This document shows positions 52,683 to 61,924 of a stretch of 64,000 nucleotides of DNA, piece after piece. How positions within the stretch are numbered: position 1 is the stretch's first letter; each line of letters begins with the position of its first letter. Position numbers and translations under genes: made by a program. The notes beneath the pieces were generated by a model. That model ran no database searches. It was not told the origin of the DNA and saw only the letters and a list, made by a program, of their open reading frames with translations. The stretch comes from an uncultured Lachnospiraceae bacterium (GTDB taxonomy: Bacteria; Bacillota; Clostridia; Lachnospirales; Lachnospiraceae), in assembly GCA_900551115.1 (NCBI GenBank), contig URUY01000010.1, forward strand, positions 43,688 to 107,687, written 5' to 3'.

Positions 52683-53861
52683 TTAATGATGGAACAGTCT
52701 GATGCCTGTAAACGCCATTGCCATATCGTATTTGTCACAGCACTCTATTACCAAATCGTCTCTCACGGAGCCGCCCGGCTGTGCAATATATTTTACGCCG
52801 CTTTTATGGGCACGTTCCACATTGTCGGAAAACGGGAAGAAGGCATCAGAGCCAAGGGTAACATCCTGCATCTTGTCAAGCCATGCTCTCTTCTCTTCTG
52901 CCGTAAATACAGGCGGTTTTTCCTTAAATACTCTCTGCCATGCACCTTCTGCCAGTACATCCATATACTCGTCACCGATATAATTGTCAATAGCATTGTC
53001 TCTGTCCGCTCTTCCCAGGCTGTCTGTAAACTGCAGGGAAAGCACCTGCGGAGACTGACGTAAGAACCAGTTGTCAGCCTTCTGTCCTGCCAGTCTGGTA
53101 CAGTGTACACGGGACTGCTGTCCTGCACCGATACCGATTGCCTGACCGTCTTTTACATAGCATACGGAATTGGACTGGGTATATTTTAAGGTAATCAGTG
53201 CTATCTTCATATCAATAAGTGCCTGTGCGGGAATCGTTTTATTTTTTGTCACGATATTGCCAAGAAGCTCTTCATTGATATCCAGTTCATTTCTGCCCTG
53301 CTCAAAGGTGATACCGTATACCTGCTTTCTCTCAACAGGTGCAGGCACATAGCTTTCATCAATCTGAATGATATTGTAATTGCCCTTCTTCTTTGCCATC
53401 AGAAGCTCCATTGCTTTCTCCGTATAGCCCGGTGCAATCACACCATCGGACACCTCTCTCTTAATCAGGCGCGCCGTGTCTTCGTCACAGATATCGGAAA
53501 GCGCTATAAAATCACCGAAGGACGACATTCTGTCCGCCCCGCGTGCCCTTGCATAAGCGCAGGCTAACGGTGACAGCTCTCCCAAATCGTCTACCCAATA
53601 GATTTTAGCAAGGGTATCCGTAAGGGGCAGACCTACTGCCGCACCTGCCGGAGACACGTGCTTAAAGGAGGTTGCTGCCGGAAGTCCCGTTGCTTTTTTC
53701 AGTTCCTTTACAAGCTGCCAGCCGTTAAAGGCATCCAGAAAATTGATATAGCCGGGTCTGCCGTTTAAAACGGTAACAGGCAGTTTACTGCCATCCTCCA
53801 TAAAAATGCGGGAAGGCTTCTGGTTCGGGTTACATCCGTATTTTAATTCAATTTCGTTCAT
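52683..53861 (-). CDS. AICAR transformylase, stand-alone (PurH C-terminal domain)
   Basis: 392 residues from MNEIELKYGCNPNQ (53861), with GGAGAG upstream. It corresponds to the formyltransferase half of PurH: YGCNPNQKPS, TSFKHVSPAGAAVG (catalytic Lys-His), YTQSNSVCYVKDGQ, GAGQQSRVHC, SDAFFPFSDNVERA and IAQPGGSVRDD. The N-terminal IMP cyclohydrolase domain of bifunctional PurH is absent; that step is supplied by the PurO-like protein encoded 73 bases upstream. It converts AICAR (ZMP) to FAICAR with 10-formyl-THF. The family is well known in Clostridia. Confidence 0.93.
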   Translation of the reverse strand: MNEIELKYGCNPNQKPSRIFMEDGSKLPVTVLNGRPGYINFLDAFNGWQLVKELKKATGLPAATSFKHVSPAGAAVGLPLTDTLAKIYWVDDLGELSPLACAYARARGADRMSSFGDFIALSDICDEDTARLIKREVSDGVIAPGYTEKAMELLMAKKKGNYNIIQIDESYVPAPVERKQVYGITFEQGRNELDINEELLGNIVTKNKTIPAQALIDMKIALITLKYTQSNSVCYVKDGQAIGIGAGQQSRVHCTRLAGQKADNWFLRQSPQVLSLQFTDSLGRADRDNAIDNYIGDEYMDVLAEGAWQRVFKEKPPVFTAEEKRAWLDKMQDVTLGSDAFFPFSDNVERAHKSGVKYIAQPGGSVRDDLVIECCDKYDMAMAFTGIRLFHH

Positions 53862-53933
53862 ATTCTTCTCTCCATCTTTAATCTGTTGTTCTGTTATTTC
53901 ATACTGCATAAATCCTTATTTCAATCAGCCGTC

Positions 53934-54641
53934 TTAGCAGTTCTTGTTGATAATCTTACTTCTGTATTCGCCGGTGGCAATATCAATGTACCTTACAAAC
54001 AGGGATACTTTATTTTCTTCATTTAAGCTGTTCCAAAGCATCTCGCTAAAGGCATCCATATCGTCAGGAACAGAAACCGTCTTAGGCTCTCCCGAAAAGC
54101 TGGGCAGCGGATTTCCGTCATGCATATAGGTATGGATAAAATGGCCTTCCCCTGCCTTGGGGTTTTCGTAGGCAAAGGTATATCTGCGGCAGGAAGACGG
54201 GTCGCCGTTATTGCTCTTTAAAATGGACATGGCATAATTGTAAGTACCGTCTTCAATATGCATGATACCGGAAATACGCGGTGTGTAATTAGGACCGTCC
54301 GGCTCAAACTCCCTGCTTCTTAAGGACTGCTCAAAGGTAAGCTGTTTATCCATGCCCTCGTAAATCGTATCGGTCTGGTCGCCGTTCGTAACGATGGTTT
54401 TATTGCCCAGGACTCTTACAGGTGCATAGATAATAAGGCTTGGGTCCTCTAGCTTTGACGGATCAAATGCTTCCGTGCGGATACCTTTTCCTTCTTCCAC
54501 AAAAATGCGGTTTCTGCTGTTTGTGCTGCGTCCCATAATGAAGTATGCCGTAACTGCAAATCTGCCGTCTGCCGATTTACCGATAACAATGCCTCTTCCG
54601 GGATAGCTGTTGTTTTTCAGTTCCTGTTCCAATGATAACAT
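53934..54641 (-). CDS. IMP cyclohydrolase (PurO-like)
   Basis: 235 residues from MLSLEQELKNNSYPGRG (54641), six bases after AGGAGG. It carries the archaeal-type IMP cyclohydrolase fold: GRGIVIGKSADGRFAVTAYF, MGRSTNSRNRIF and ISGIMHIEDGTYNYAMSI. It closes FAICAR to IMP, the last step of purine synthesis. The longer frame reaches into the riboswitch and is not coding. This gene comes first after the ZTP riboswitch and before AICAR transformylase, so both final steps are under ZMP control. Confidence 0.92.
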   Translation of the reverse strand: MLSLEQELKNNSYPGRGIVIGKSADGRFAVTAYFIMGRSTNSRNRIFVEEGKGIRTEAFDPSKLEDPSLIIYAPVRVLGNKTIVTNGDQTDTIYEGMDKQLTFEQSLRSREFEPDGPNYTPRISGIMHIEDGTYNYAMSILKSNNGDPSSCRRYTFAYENPKAGEGHFIHTYMHDGNPLPSFSGEPKTVSVPDDMDAFSEMLWNSLNEENKVSLFVRYIDIATGEYRSKIINKNC

Positions 54642-54662
54642 ATTCTTTTCCTCCTGATAACT

Positions 54663-54704
54663 AAAAACCGCCTGAGCGGCACACAATGTGTTCGCCCAGG
54701 CGGT
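54663..54704 (-). terminator. Terminator of the ZTP riboswitch
   Basis: Minus strand ACCGCCTG / CAGGCGGT with inner ACACA / TGTGT and a T5 tail. Its 5' arm (CCGCCTGGGC) is also part of the ZTP aptamer, so ligand binding and termination compete. Confidence 0.93.
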
Positions 54705-54785
54705 CGGCACTCTTTTATTACTACACTCCCTGTGGGTATTCCCACAACAGCTTACGCCGTCTTCCGCCAGTTGTGCAGCCTCATG
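54663..54785 (-). promoter_or_regulatory. ZTP/ZMP riboswitch (pfl motif)
   Basis: The minus-strand leader contains ACTGGCGGAA, TGTGGGAATACCCACAGGG and ACCGCCTGGGC in the order of the pfl motif. ZTP/ZMP accumulates when folate limits AICAR transformylase, and the switch then lets purine and folate genes be expressed. Its place upstream of IMP cyclohydrolase and AICAR transformylase supports the call strongly. Confidence 0.93.
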
Positions 54786-54790
54786 CATTA

Positions 54791-54819
54791 ATACTACATG
54801 ATTCCTTGCGGTATTTCAA
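54791..54819 (-). promoter_or_regulatory. Promoter of the ZTP-controlled operon
   Basis: TTGAAA (54814-54819), 17-base spacer, TAGTAT (54791-54796), just upstream of the riboswitch. Confidence 0.75.
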
Positions 54820-54849
54820 GCCGTTTTTTTACATATTATTTTATATTTT

Positions 54850-57513
54850 TCATTTCATATACTTTGTTTCAAAGTCCTTTTGTGTCATCGGCCTGTCAAA
54901 ATAGTAGCCCTGCACCATTTTTACCTTCATTCCTTCCAATACCTTAAACTGCTCTGCAGTCTCGATACCCTCTACGCAGATGCTGACGCCGATGGTTTCT
55001 GCCAGCTCCCCTACCATTTTGATAAAGGACTGGGAATAGGCATCCTCCGCCAAATCCTTTACAAAGCTCTGGTCTACCTTAATCACATCGAAAGGAATTT
55101 CCCGGATGTGATTTAAGGAAGAATAGCCCGTTCCAAAATCATCCAACGCAATCCGCACACCCAGCTCCTTGATATTTGTCAGGATTTCTTTCATCCTGTC
55201 CATATCATTAATAGCCAGGCTTTCCGTTACCTCCAGCGTCAGGTTATGGGGTCTTATGCCCGTTTCTTTAATCGTGCGCTCCACAATATCAAATATGTCC
55301 GCCTGCAAAAGCTGTACCACAGAAAGGTTCACATTCACCTTATAACCCGGATAGCCGCTGTCATTCCATTTTTTACATTCTTTGCACGCTTCAAGCAGCA
55401 CATGATTGCCGATGGGATTAATGAGGCCAAGATATTCTGCAAGCGGAATAAACTCTGACGGCGGAATAAATCCAAGCTCTGCATTGTTCCAGCGGATAAG
55501 CGCTTCTGCACCGGTACATGGGGTGCCCGGCTGGGAAATATCAATAACAGGCTGATAGTAAACCTCAAATTCCTTATAGCCTGCCACCGTTGCATCACGC
55601 ATATTCTTTTCCACATCCAGACGTCTGCCGGAATTAGAACCCAGGCTGTCGGAATATCTGGCATACCGGTTTTTACCCGTTTTCTTTGCCTCATACATGG
55701 CAATATCTGCCTTTTTAATAATCTCCTGTACGTTTGCGCCGTCATCCGGAAATGTCACGATACCCATACTCATGGTACAATAATAATCCGCATCCTTTAA
55801 AAACCATGGCTTTGCAAAAATAAGCCGTATGCTTTCCACAATGCGTTCAAACTCTTTATATCTGTCAGGCGGAATAATAACTACAAATTCATCCCCTCCC
55901 ATTCTGTAGCAGGTTGTTCTGATTCCTTCAATCCGGGAAATCTCCCCTGAAATAGCCTTTAACAGCACATCCCCGTACTGATGTCCCAAACCATCGTTGA
56001 TATGCTTAAAATCATCCAAATCAATATAAAGCAGGCTGCCCTTTACCTGATTCTTGGCGGCATCATCCAAATACCATGCCAAATCTCTTTCACAGCACAT
56101 ACGGTTATAAAGTCCGGTCAAAAAATCCGTATAGGCCTGCCGCTCTATTTTTTTCTGGTATATCTTTTTATCCGTAATATCATACAAAGAATAGAGGGAG
56201 GCTTTTCTTCCGTCCACCCATATGATTTCCGTATACAAAAGATCATACCAGCGCTCTCTTTCCAAATAATTAATCTCGTAGGCACCGCTGCGCCTGTATA
56301 CCGGAATCCCCTGGTCCAGCAGCTGTTCAAAGGTGCCGCACTGCAGCTCTGATGCAAAGGTACTCTTTAACTTTCTGTTGGCAAACAAAACCTTTCCGTT
56401 TGCCGTATCCCTTACATAAATGCCGCAGCCCACATTATCCAAAACAGCCTCCAAAGAAGCATAGGAGCCGGCCAGCGAATTTTTCTGAATGCGCTTTGTC
56501 AGAATACTTTGTAATACCTTCACGGCATCCGCAATAAATTTAACTTCCTCTACCGTCCAAATACGGTCACACCCTGAATGATTAAAGCAAATGCACATAC
56601 CGCCGCCATCACTTTTCATAAGCGGAAAAATTGCAAACGCCCGCACATGAAAGGCTGTCCATTCCCCGGCTTCCTCATTGGTATCAATCGTATCCGAGGA
56701 AATAATTACCGGTTTTTCTGAAAACACCAGGCCCGGTGCTTCCAAATTCTTCGACTTGTCAAAAGGCGGTACAACTCCCTTCCGATACCACTCTGTCAGA
56801 AGGTCTACCGTCCCGGCAGCCGGATGCAGACTGCAGATGTAACCGCTCGTTACCTGCAAATGCCCGCCTACTATCTGTACCACCTTTTCCATGATGGCTT
56901 CTATCATATCATCACTGTCTAAAAGCTGTACCACTCCCGTCATCGCTTCAATCCGGTCAAGGGAATTCTGCATCTCCAGCGCCGAGTAACGGCTCCGCAT
57001 ACTTTCCGCTTCTGCACTGACACAGGAAACTTTATTTTGAAACAGGGTACAGCTGCTTTCCCTGAGCAAATCCAATACCTGATAAAATTCCCTTTCTGTC
57101 AGCAAACGGCGGCAGCCTGTAAGCCTGCCCTTCTGACCTTCTTCTGCATCTGAAAGCACCGCAAAAACAACCCAGTTAATCACAGTTCGCCCCTGGATTC
57201 TGATTGACATTGACGCCGCTTTTAAATTGTCTGCTGCCGTATCCTCTACTGCAAGCTCCTCCAACGAACCCTCTTCCACTCTGGAAAGCATCTGCTTCAC
57301 TTTCTGTCTCGTCATAAAGGGCTGTATCAATTTCTTATCTTCCGTGTCTCCGGATACTGTAGTCTGTTCCTCTCCTGCAGCATTCACGCAGTATGCACAC
57401 ACTCCCGTCACACTGCAAAAGCCGTCCTGCAAACGCTGCAGTTCTTCACGCTCTATCAGACTATCAAAGGAAAATCCCGGTGCAACTCCTTCATCATATA
57501 TACGCCTCTGCAC
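54850..57513 (-). CDS. PocR-GAF-PAS-GGDEF-EAL cyclic-di-GMP protein
   Basis: 887 residues from a GTG at 57513, with AGGAGG seven bases upstream. Order of domains: PocR ligand sensor (about 18-175, FCSVTGVCAYCVNAAGEE), GAF (about 185-345), a PAS-like region (about 350-455), GGDEF (about 460-625) and EAL (about 630-880). The cyclase motif is GGDEF and the phosphodiesterase has AEALIRW, DDFGTGYSSL and EGIET. Both output domains look catalytically intact, so the net activity cannot be told from sequence. No membrane helix is visible. It lies next to the purine operon but with its own GTG start and spacing. Confidence 0.9.
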   Translation of the reverse strand: MQRRIYDEGVAPGFSFDSLIEREELQRLQDGFCSVTGVCAYCVNAAGEEQTTVSGDTEDKKLIQPFMTRQKVKQMLSRVEEGSLEELAVEDTAADNLKAASMSIRIQGRTVINWVVFAVLSDAEEGQKGRLTGCRRLLTEREFYQVLDLLRESSCTLFQNKVSCVSAEAESMRSRYSALEMQNSLDRIEAMTGVVQLLDSDDMIEAIMEKVVQIVGGHLQVTSGYICSLHPAAGTVDLLTEWYRKGVVPPFDKSKNLEAPGLVFSEKPVIISSDTIDTNEEAGEWTAFHVRAFAIFPLMKSDGGGMCICFNHSGCDRIWTVEEVKFIADAVKVLQSILTKRIQKNSLAGSYASLEAVLDNVGCGIYVRDTANGKVLFANRKLKSTFASELQCGTFEQLLDQGIPVYRRSGAYEINYLERERWYDLLYTEIIWVDGRKASLYSLYDITDKKIYQKKIERQAYTDFLTGLYNRMCCERDLAWYLDDAAKNQVKGSLLYIDLDDFKHINDGLGHQYGDVLLKAISGEISRIEGIRTTCYRMGGDEFVVIIPPDRYKEFERIVESIRLIFAKPWFLKDADYYCTMSMGIVTFPDDGANVQEIIKKADIAMYEAKKTGKNRYARYSDSLGSNSGRRLDVEKNMRDATVAGYKEFEVYYQPVIDISQPGTPCTGAEALIRWNNAELGFIPPSEFIPLAEYLGLINPIGNHVLLEACKECKKWNDSGYPGYKVNVNLSVVQLLQADIFDIVERTIKETGIRPHNLTLEVTESLAINDMDRMKEILTNIKELGVRIALDDFGTGYSSLNHIREIPFDVIKVDQSFVKDLAEDAYSQSFIKMVGELAETIGVSICVEGIETAEQFKVLEGMKVKMVQGYYFDRPMTQKDFETKYMK

Positions 57514-57701
57514 GCCTGTCCTCCTAAAATATATATAAACATTATTACTACATAATGTTGCAGCAAAACTGTCATTTCCCCAAATTTATTATTATTCTAC
57601 CATATTTGCAGTAGGATATGCAACCTGTTTACCCCTTTTGCTGTCGATTGGCATCGACAAACCATCCCTTATATTCTCCCGTTGTTTAAATTTCATAGCA
57701 C

Positions 57702-57727
57702 AAAAGGACAGGAAGACCTGTCCTTTT
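57702..57727 (-). terminator. guaB terminator
   Basis: AAAAGGACAGG / CCTGTCCTTTT around AAGA, 35 bases past the guaB stop. The rest of the 57514-57762 gap is AT-rich with no clear feature. Confidence 0.85.
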
Positions 57728-57762
57728 ATAAATCTGCAAAACAGCAGACCTGCTAAACTGTT

Positions 57763-59217
57763 TTATTCATCTACGCTGTAGTTGGGTGCTTCTTTTGTGA
57801 TGTGGATGTCATGAGGATGGCTTTCCTTTAAGGAAGCTGCTGAAATCTTGACAAATCTGCCCTTCTGCTTCAGTTCCTCTATAGTAGGCGTACCGCAGTA
57901 ACCCATACCTGCCCGGAGGCCGCCCATCAACTGGAATACCGTATCTTCAACAGTACCCTTATACGCAACACGTCCTTCCACGCCTTCCGGCACCAGTTTC
58001 TTGGCATCCGACTGGAAGTAACGGTCCTTGCTTCCGTTTTCCATGGCAGCAATAGAACCCATGCCGCGGTATACTTTATATTTTCTTCCCTGGAACAGTT
58101 CAAAGGTTCCCGGGCTTTCGTCACAGCCTGCAAACATGGAACCCATCATGCAGACATTTCCGCCTGCAGCAATGGCTTTCGTCATATCGCCGGAATACTT
58201 GATACCACCGTCCGCAATAACAGGAATGCCGTATTCCTTTGCCACTGCATAAGCGTCCATAATAGCGGAAATCTGAGGCACACCGATACCTGCCACAATA
58301 CGGGTCGTACAGATAGAACCCGGTCCGATACCTACCTTAACGGCATCTGCACCGGCTTCAATAAGAGCCCTTGTGCCTTCTCCGGTTGCTACGTTACCTG
58401 CAATCACCTGTAAATCGGGATATTTTTCTTTAATCATTCTGAGGCAGCGAAGCACATTTTCGGAATGTCCGTGTGCGGAATCCAGTACAATCACATCCAC
58501 CTTTGCCGCCACAAGCGCGCTTACACGGTCCAGTACATTTGCCGTAATGCCAACACCTGCACCGCACAAAAGCCTGCCCTGTTCATCCTTGGCTGCAAGC
58601 GGATATTTTATCGTTTTTTCAATGTCTTTAATGGTAATAAGACCTTTTAAGTTATAATCCTTGTCCACAATGGGAAGCTTTTCCTTTCTTGCTTTTGCAA
58701 GAATCTTTTTTGCTTCCTCAAGCGTAATGCCTTCGGGTGCGGTAATCAGCCCTTCACTGGTCATGGATTCTTTAATTTTCTTGGAAAAATCTGTTTCAAA
58801 TTTAAGATCGCGATTGGTAATGATACCGACTAACTTTCTGCCTTCCGTAATCGGCACGCCTGAAATTCTGAATTTCGCCATAAGCGCATCGGCGTCAGCC
58901 AGTGTATGCTCCGGTGATAAAGAAAAAGGATCCGTGATAACGCCGTTTTCCGAACGTTTTACCTTGTCTACTTCCTCTGCCTGTTCTTCAATAGACATGT
59001 TTTTATGAATGATACCGATACCTCCCTGACGGGCCATGGCTATTGCCATGCGATGCTCGGTAACCGTATCCATACCGGCACTCATCATGGGGATGTTAAG
59101 CTTAATCTTTTTTGTAAGCCATGTCGTCAAGTCAATCTGATTGGGAATTACCTGTGAATAACCCGGTACTAAAAGCACGTCATCAAATGTAATTCCTTCG
59201 CCAATAATCTGTCCCAT
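57763..59217 (-). CDS. guaB: IMP dehydrogenase
   Basis: 484 residues, the normal length. Residues about 95-205 hold two CBS domains (ISGVPITEGRKLVGIITNRD and LPIVDKDYNLKGLITIKD). The catalytic loop is GIGPGSICTTRIVAGIG with the active Cys, the NAD-binding part is IADGGIKYSGD, and the C-terminal flap includes YRGMGSIAAM and RYFQ. It oxidises IMP to XMP, the first step to GMP, in the cytoplasm. TAAGGAGGAG precedes the ATG. It is monocistronic, with a promoter and terminator of its own. Confidence 0.97.
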   Translation of the reverse strand: MGQIIGEGITFDDVLLVPGYSQVIPNQIDLTTWLTKKIKLNIPMMSAGMDTVTEHRMAIAMARQGGIGIIHKNMSIEEQAEEVDKVKRSENGVITDPFSLSPEHTLADADALMAKFRISGVPITEGRKLVGIITNRDLKFETDFSKKIKESMTSEGLITAPEGITLEEAKKILAKARKEKLPIVDKDYNLKGLITIKDIEKTIKYPLAAKDEQGRLLCGAGVGITANVLDRVSALVAAKVDVIVLDSAHGHSENVLRCLRMIKEKYPDLQVIAGNVATGEGTRALIEAGADAVKVGIGPGSICTTRIVAGIGVPQISAIMDAYAVAKEYGIPVIADGGIKYSGDMTKAIAAGGNVCMMGSMFAGCDESPGTFELFQGRKYKVYRGMGSIAAMENGSKDRYFQSDAKKLVPEGVEGRVAYKGTVEDTVFQLMGGLRAGMGYCGTPTIEELKQKGRFVKISAASLKESHPHDIHITKEAPNYSVDE

Positions 59218-59273
59218 TTTCTCCTCCTTATAAGTAATCAGTATATAAAAAAATTTGAATGAAATTGTTGTTG

Positions 59274-59302
59274 AGTTTAGCAGACTTAAATCCCAATGTC
59301 AA
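59274..59302 (-). promoter_or_regulatory. guaB promoter
   Basis: Perfect TTGACA (59297-59302), 17-base spacer, TAAACT (59274-59279). Confidence 0.8.
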
Positions 59303-59354
59303 TATGCATTTGCCGGATTTTTGTTTTATATTTACTGTTTTTATCTTAGGCACA

Positions 59355-59852
59355 CTAATCCGTAAACACCTTTCTGGGCGCTACACTTCTGATAGCCTTT
59401 ACCATTTCCTCACTCGGGCTTAAAACAATCTTTTTGTCGCCGTCATAATACATCAGATACCGCTTATCCGGCTGCTCTTCCCTTTTAATGCTGTAATCGT
59501 TCTCTTTTACGGTACGGTTGCGGTAACCGTCAAGATGATAAGATTTGATGGGCGCTAAAATCTCCATACGCTCCACCTCAAAGGTTGCCACCTTTTTTCT
59601 CTTTGTCTTTGCCATAATCTTATCAACGGACAATTCCTTGTCCAAATACAGATATTCATATTCGATATCGGTGTGAAGATAAACCATATAGGCTCCAAAG
59701 CCCGCCAACAAAGCCACAATAAAAGCAAGCACAAAGCCTAACAGGGTAAGCACGCCAAAAACGACTGTCAGCATCACCAATACAATACGCGCCAGTTTTG
59801 CCAAGGTGCTGGATTCCGTTTTCACCAGACATTCTACATAAGTTTCACTCAT
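59355..59852 (-). CDS. DUF6106 family membrane protein
   Basis: 165 residues. Two hydrophobic helices (about 22-58) form a hairpin near the start; the remainder is soluble and basic (KIMAKTKRKKVATFEVERME), with the tail SPSEEMVKAIRSVAPRKVF. That resembles a PH-like or membrane-linked domain, but the family has no known function. GGATAGGAAAAG is the ribosome site. It lies upstream of guaB in the same direction, but guaB has its own promoter. Confidence 0.78.
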   Translation of the reverse strand: MSETYVECLVKTESSTLAKLARIVLVMLTVVFGVLTLLGFVLAFIVALLAGFGAYMVYLHTDIEYEYLYLDKELSVDKIMAKTKRKKVATFEVERMEILAPIKSYHLDGYRNRTVKENDYSIKREEQPDKRYLMYYDGDKKIVLSPSEEMVKAIRSVAPRKVFTD

Positions 59853-60014
59853 TATTCTTTTCCTATCCTTATCCGTATTCTCTGTCCTGAAACCTATGGC
59901 ACCACAGGACAGGTTCTAGAAATATGATATTACATCTTCCGAGAGAAAGCAAGGCAATCTGATCTGCTTTCTGTTATTTTATCTTTTTTTTAGAAACTGC
60001 TTAGAATCCCTTCA

Positions 60015-60043
60015 TTGACAAGCAAAAGGCAAGCCGTTATGAT
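60015..60043 (+). promoter_or_regulatory. Promoter of the membrane-anchored hypothetical gene
   Basis: Perfect TTGACA (60015-60020), 17-base spacer, TATGAT (60038-60043). Confidence 0.8.
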
Positions 60044-60116
60044 AGAATTCAGAGTTGTTTTTATTAGAATACAGTACTGTTTATGTTTAAGAACAGATTG
60101 CAGGAGAGATACGGTT

Positions 60117-60863
60117 ATGGCTGTCATGGATGAATTTAAAGAAGAGCGTGAAAAATTAAAAAGCCAGTCTTTTAAAAAAAAGCTTTCATATTTTTGGACT
60201 TATTATAAGTGGTATGTTATAGGCGGCCTCTTCATTGCCGTTATTTTAACCGCCACCGTCAGAAGCTTTCTGACCCGCACCGAAGACGCTCTTTACGGGG
60301 TTGTTGTAAACGGCTATGCTTCTGACAATGAAGAGGCTTTTTTAACCGGCTTTACCGACTATGCCGGCATAGATACCAAGGAATATTCCGTTGCCTTTAA
60401 CTCTACCATGCGGATATCTGACCGGCTTGACGAATCTACTCTCGCCGCTTCCCAGTTTATCATGGTTTACACCTCAGCAGGCGACCTGGATGTTGCCGTC
60501 ATGGACGCACAGCCTTTTACCAAATATGCTTACAGCGGAATCTACTCGGATTTATCAACCCTTTTAGACAGCGAGCTGCTCTCTTCCCTGTCCGGCCGCA
60601 TCTACTATATGGATTATGCCGTATATAAACAAATAACGGAGTTGGAAGAAAACAACCAGTCCTCTGATGAGGTAATCCGTCCCGATCCTCTTAAGCCCGA
60701 AGAAATGCAGGAGCCTGTTCCTGTAGGCATCGACCTGACCGGATGCAGTAAATTCATGGATACCTATTATTATGAATCCGGCACTGCTTATCTTGGCATC
60801 GTGGGCAATTCCGCTCATAAGGATACCGCAGTCAAATTTATAGAATATATTTTTTCTGAATAA
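60117..60863 (+). CDS. Membrane-anchored hypothetical protein
   Basis: 248 residues from MAVMDEFKEEREKL (60117) behind GGAGAG. A charged N-terminal segment and LSYFWTYYKWYVI lead into a membrane helix (about residues 30-52). The outside part (55-248) has no Cys pair or catalytic motif I recognise. Its end, NSAHKDTAVKFIEYIF, resembles the last helix of extracellular solute-binding proteins, so a degenerate binding fold is possible. The function is unknown. It is a single-gene unit between its own promoter and a shared terminator. Confidence 0.75.
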   Translation: MAVMDEFKEEREKLKSQSFKKKLSYFWTYYKWYVIGGLFIAVILTATVRSFLTRTEDALYGVVVNGYASDNEEAFLTGFTDYAGIDTKEYSVAFNSTMRISDRLDESTLAASQFIMVYTSAGDLDVAVMDAQPFTKYAYSGIYSDLSTLLDSELLSSLSGRIYYMDYAVYKQITELEENNQSSDEVIRPDPLKPEEMQEPVPVGIDLTGCSKFMDTYYYESGTAYLGIVGNSAHKDTAVKFIEYIFSE

Positions 60864-60884
60864 ACATAATACCGGTGCTAAAAC

Positions 60885-60918
60885 AAAGCGAAGCAGTTTA
60901 TAATCTCTGCTTCGCTTT
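60885..60918 (+). terminator. Bidirectional terminator at the flippase gene end
   Basis: AAAGCGAAGCAG / CTGCTTCGCTTT around 10 bases. The stop of the convergent flippase-like gene lies in its loop. Confidence 0.85.
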
Positions 60919-61924
60919 TCCTGTATGCCACCAGCACCAGGCGGCTACCCCTGCACTGATAAACAGCAGCATATAGAAATTGATTCCTCTGGTCACGCAC
61001 ATGGAAACGGTCAGGCTGCTGCCTGTAAACACATTCTTAAATACAGCAGCATACATCAGCTCTGTAATCCCCTGAGAACCCGGCAGCGGCAGCATATCCA
61101 CCGCAATATAAACAACGGCCTGCAGCGCCATTACCGTAAAAGCATCCGTTCCCCGAAGTCCCATCCCTTTATATATGAAATACGTCAGGACAAACACACT
61201 GCATCTCTGGATAAACGTAAATCCCAGCAAAAAGGCAATGACCTTACCATGGGTCCTTAAAAATCCCACTGTTTTCCGATACTGCTCCACCATGGAACGG
61301 ATGCCGTTATGACGCTTTTCGGAGGGCTTTAACAGATGCAGCTTTACAAGCAGCCGCTCCGATGCACATAAAAACCTTTCCATGCCGGGTGCATTCAGCA
61401 TAATGGCCAGCAGCACCACTACCAATACTGCATTCAGAAAGAGGCCCAGAAAATAAAGCGGCAGGTACGCTCCCAGATGGTCTTTCAGATCACTCCACCA
61501 AAACACACTGATACCGACTCCCATCAGCACCAGTACCAGCTTGTACGCCGTTGCAACGCTCATCAGCACCACCGTACTGTCCGCAAGCTTATGCCCGTCC
61601 CTGTTCATATAATACAGCTGCATAGGCTGTCCGCCCGTGGCCGAAGGAGTGATTCCGGAATAAAAGAATCCTACGAAAGAATATTTCAGGCACCTGAAAA
61701 GACCGGCTTTATCTCCTATGGCTTTTAACAGATACCAAATCAGAATGCCTTCTGCCGAAACAAAAAACACGGCTGTAAACACTGCCAGCAAAAGGTAGCC
61801 TTTCCCCATCTGCTTTATCGCCAAAAGCAATTCTCCAAAATCCTGATTTTTGAATATCACATAAAAAGTAAGTGCTGCCAGTCCCAAAAACAATATCGCA
61901 CTCAGTATTTTTTTTGCCCTTCAT
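60898..61924 (-). CDS. Lysylphosphatidylglycerol synthase TM-like (flippase) protein with a frameshift at A8
   Basis: An uninterrupted frame runs from about 61893 to 60898 (331 residues): seven to eight helices with FFYSGITPSATGGQPMQLYY and LPLPGSQGITELMY, the hallmark of the AglD/UPF0104 flippase-like family (PF03706). It lacks a proper start: the only in-frame candidate is TTG at 61893 with no ribosome site. An ATG at 61922-61924, overlapping the upstream stop (ATGA) and preceded by AAGGAG, is in another frame. Deleting one A from the A8 run (61908-61915) would join them as MKGKKILSAILFLG, which is the expected N-terminus. Polymerase slippage, a reversible mutation or a sequence error are possible. 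Confidence 0.75.
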
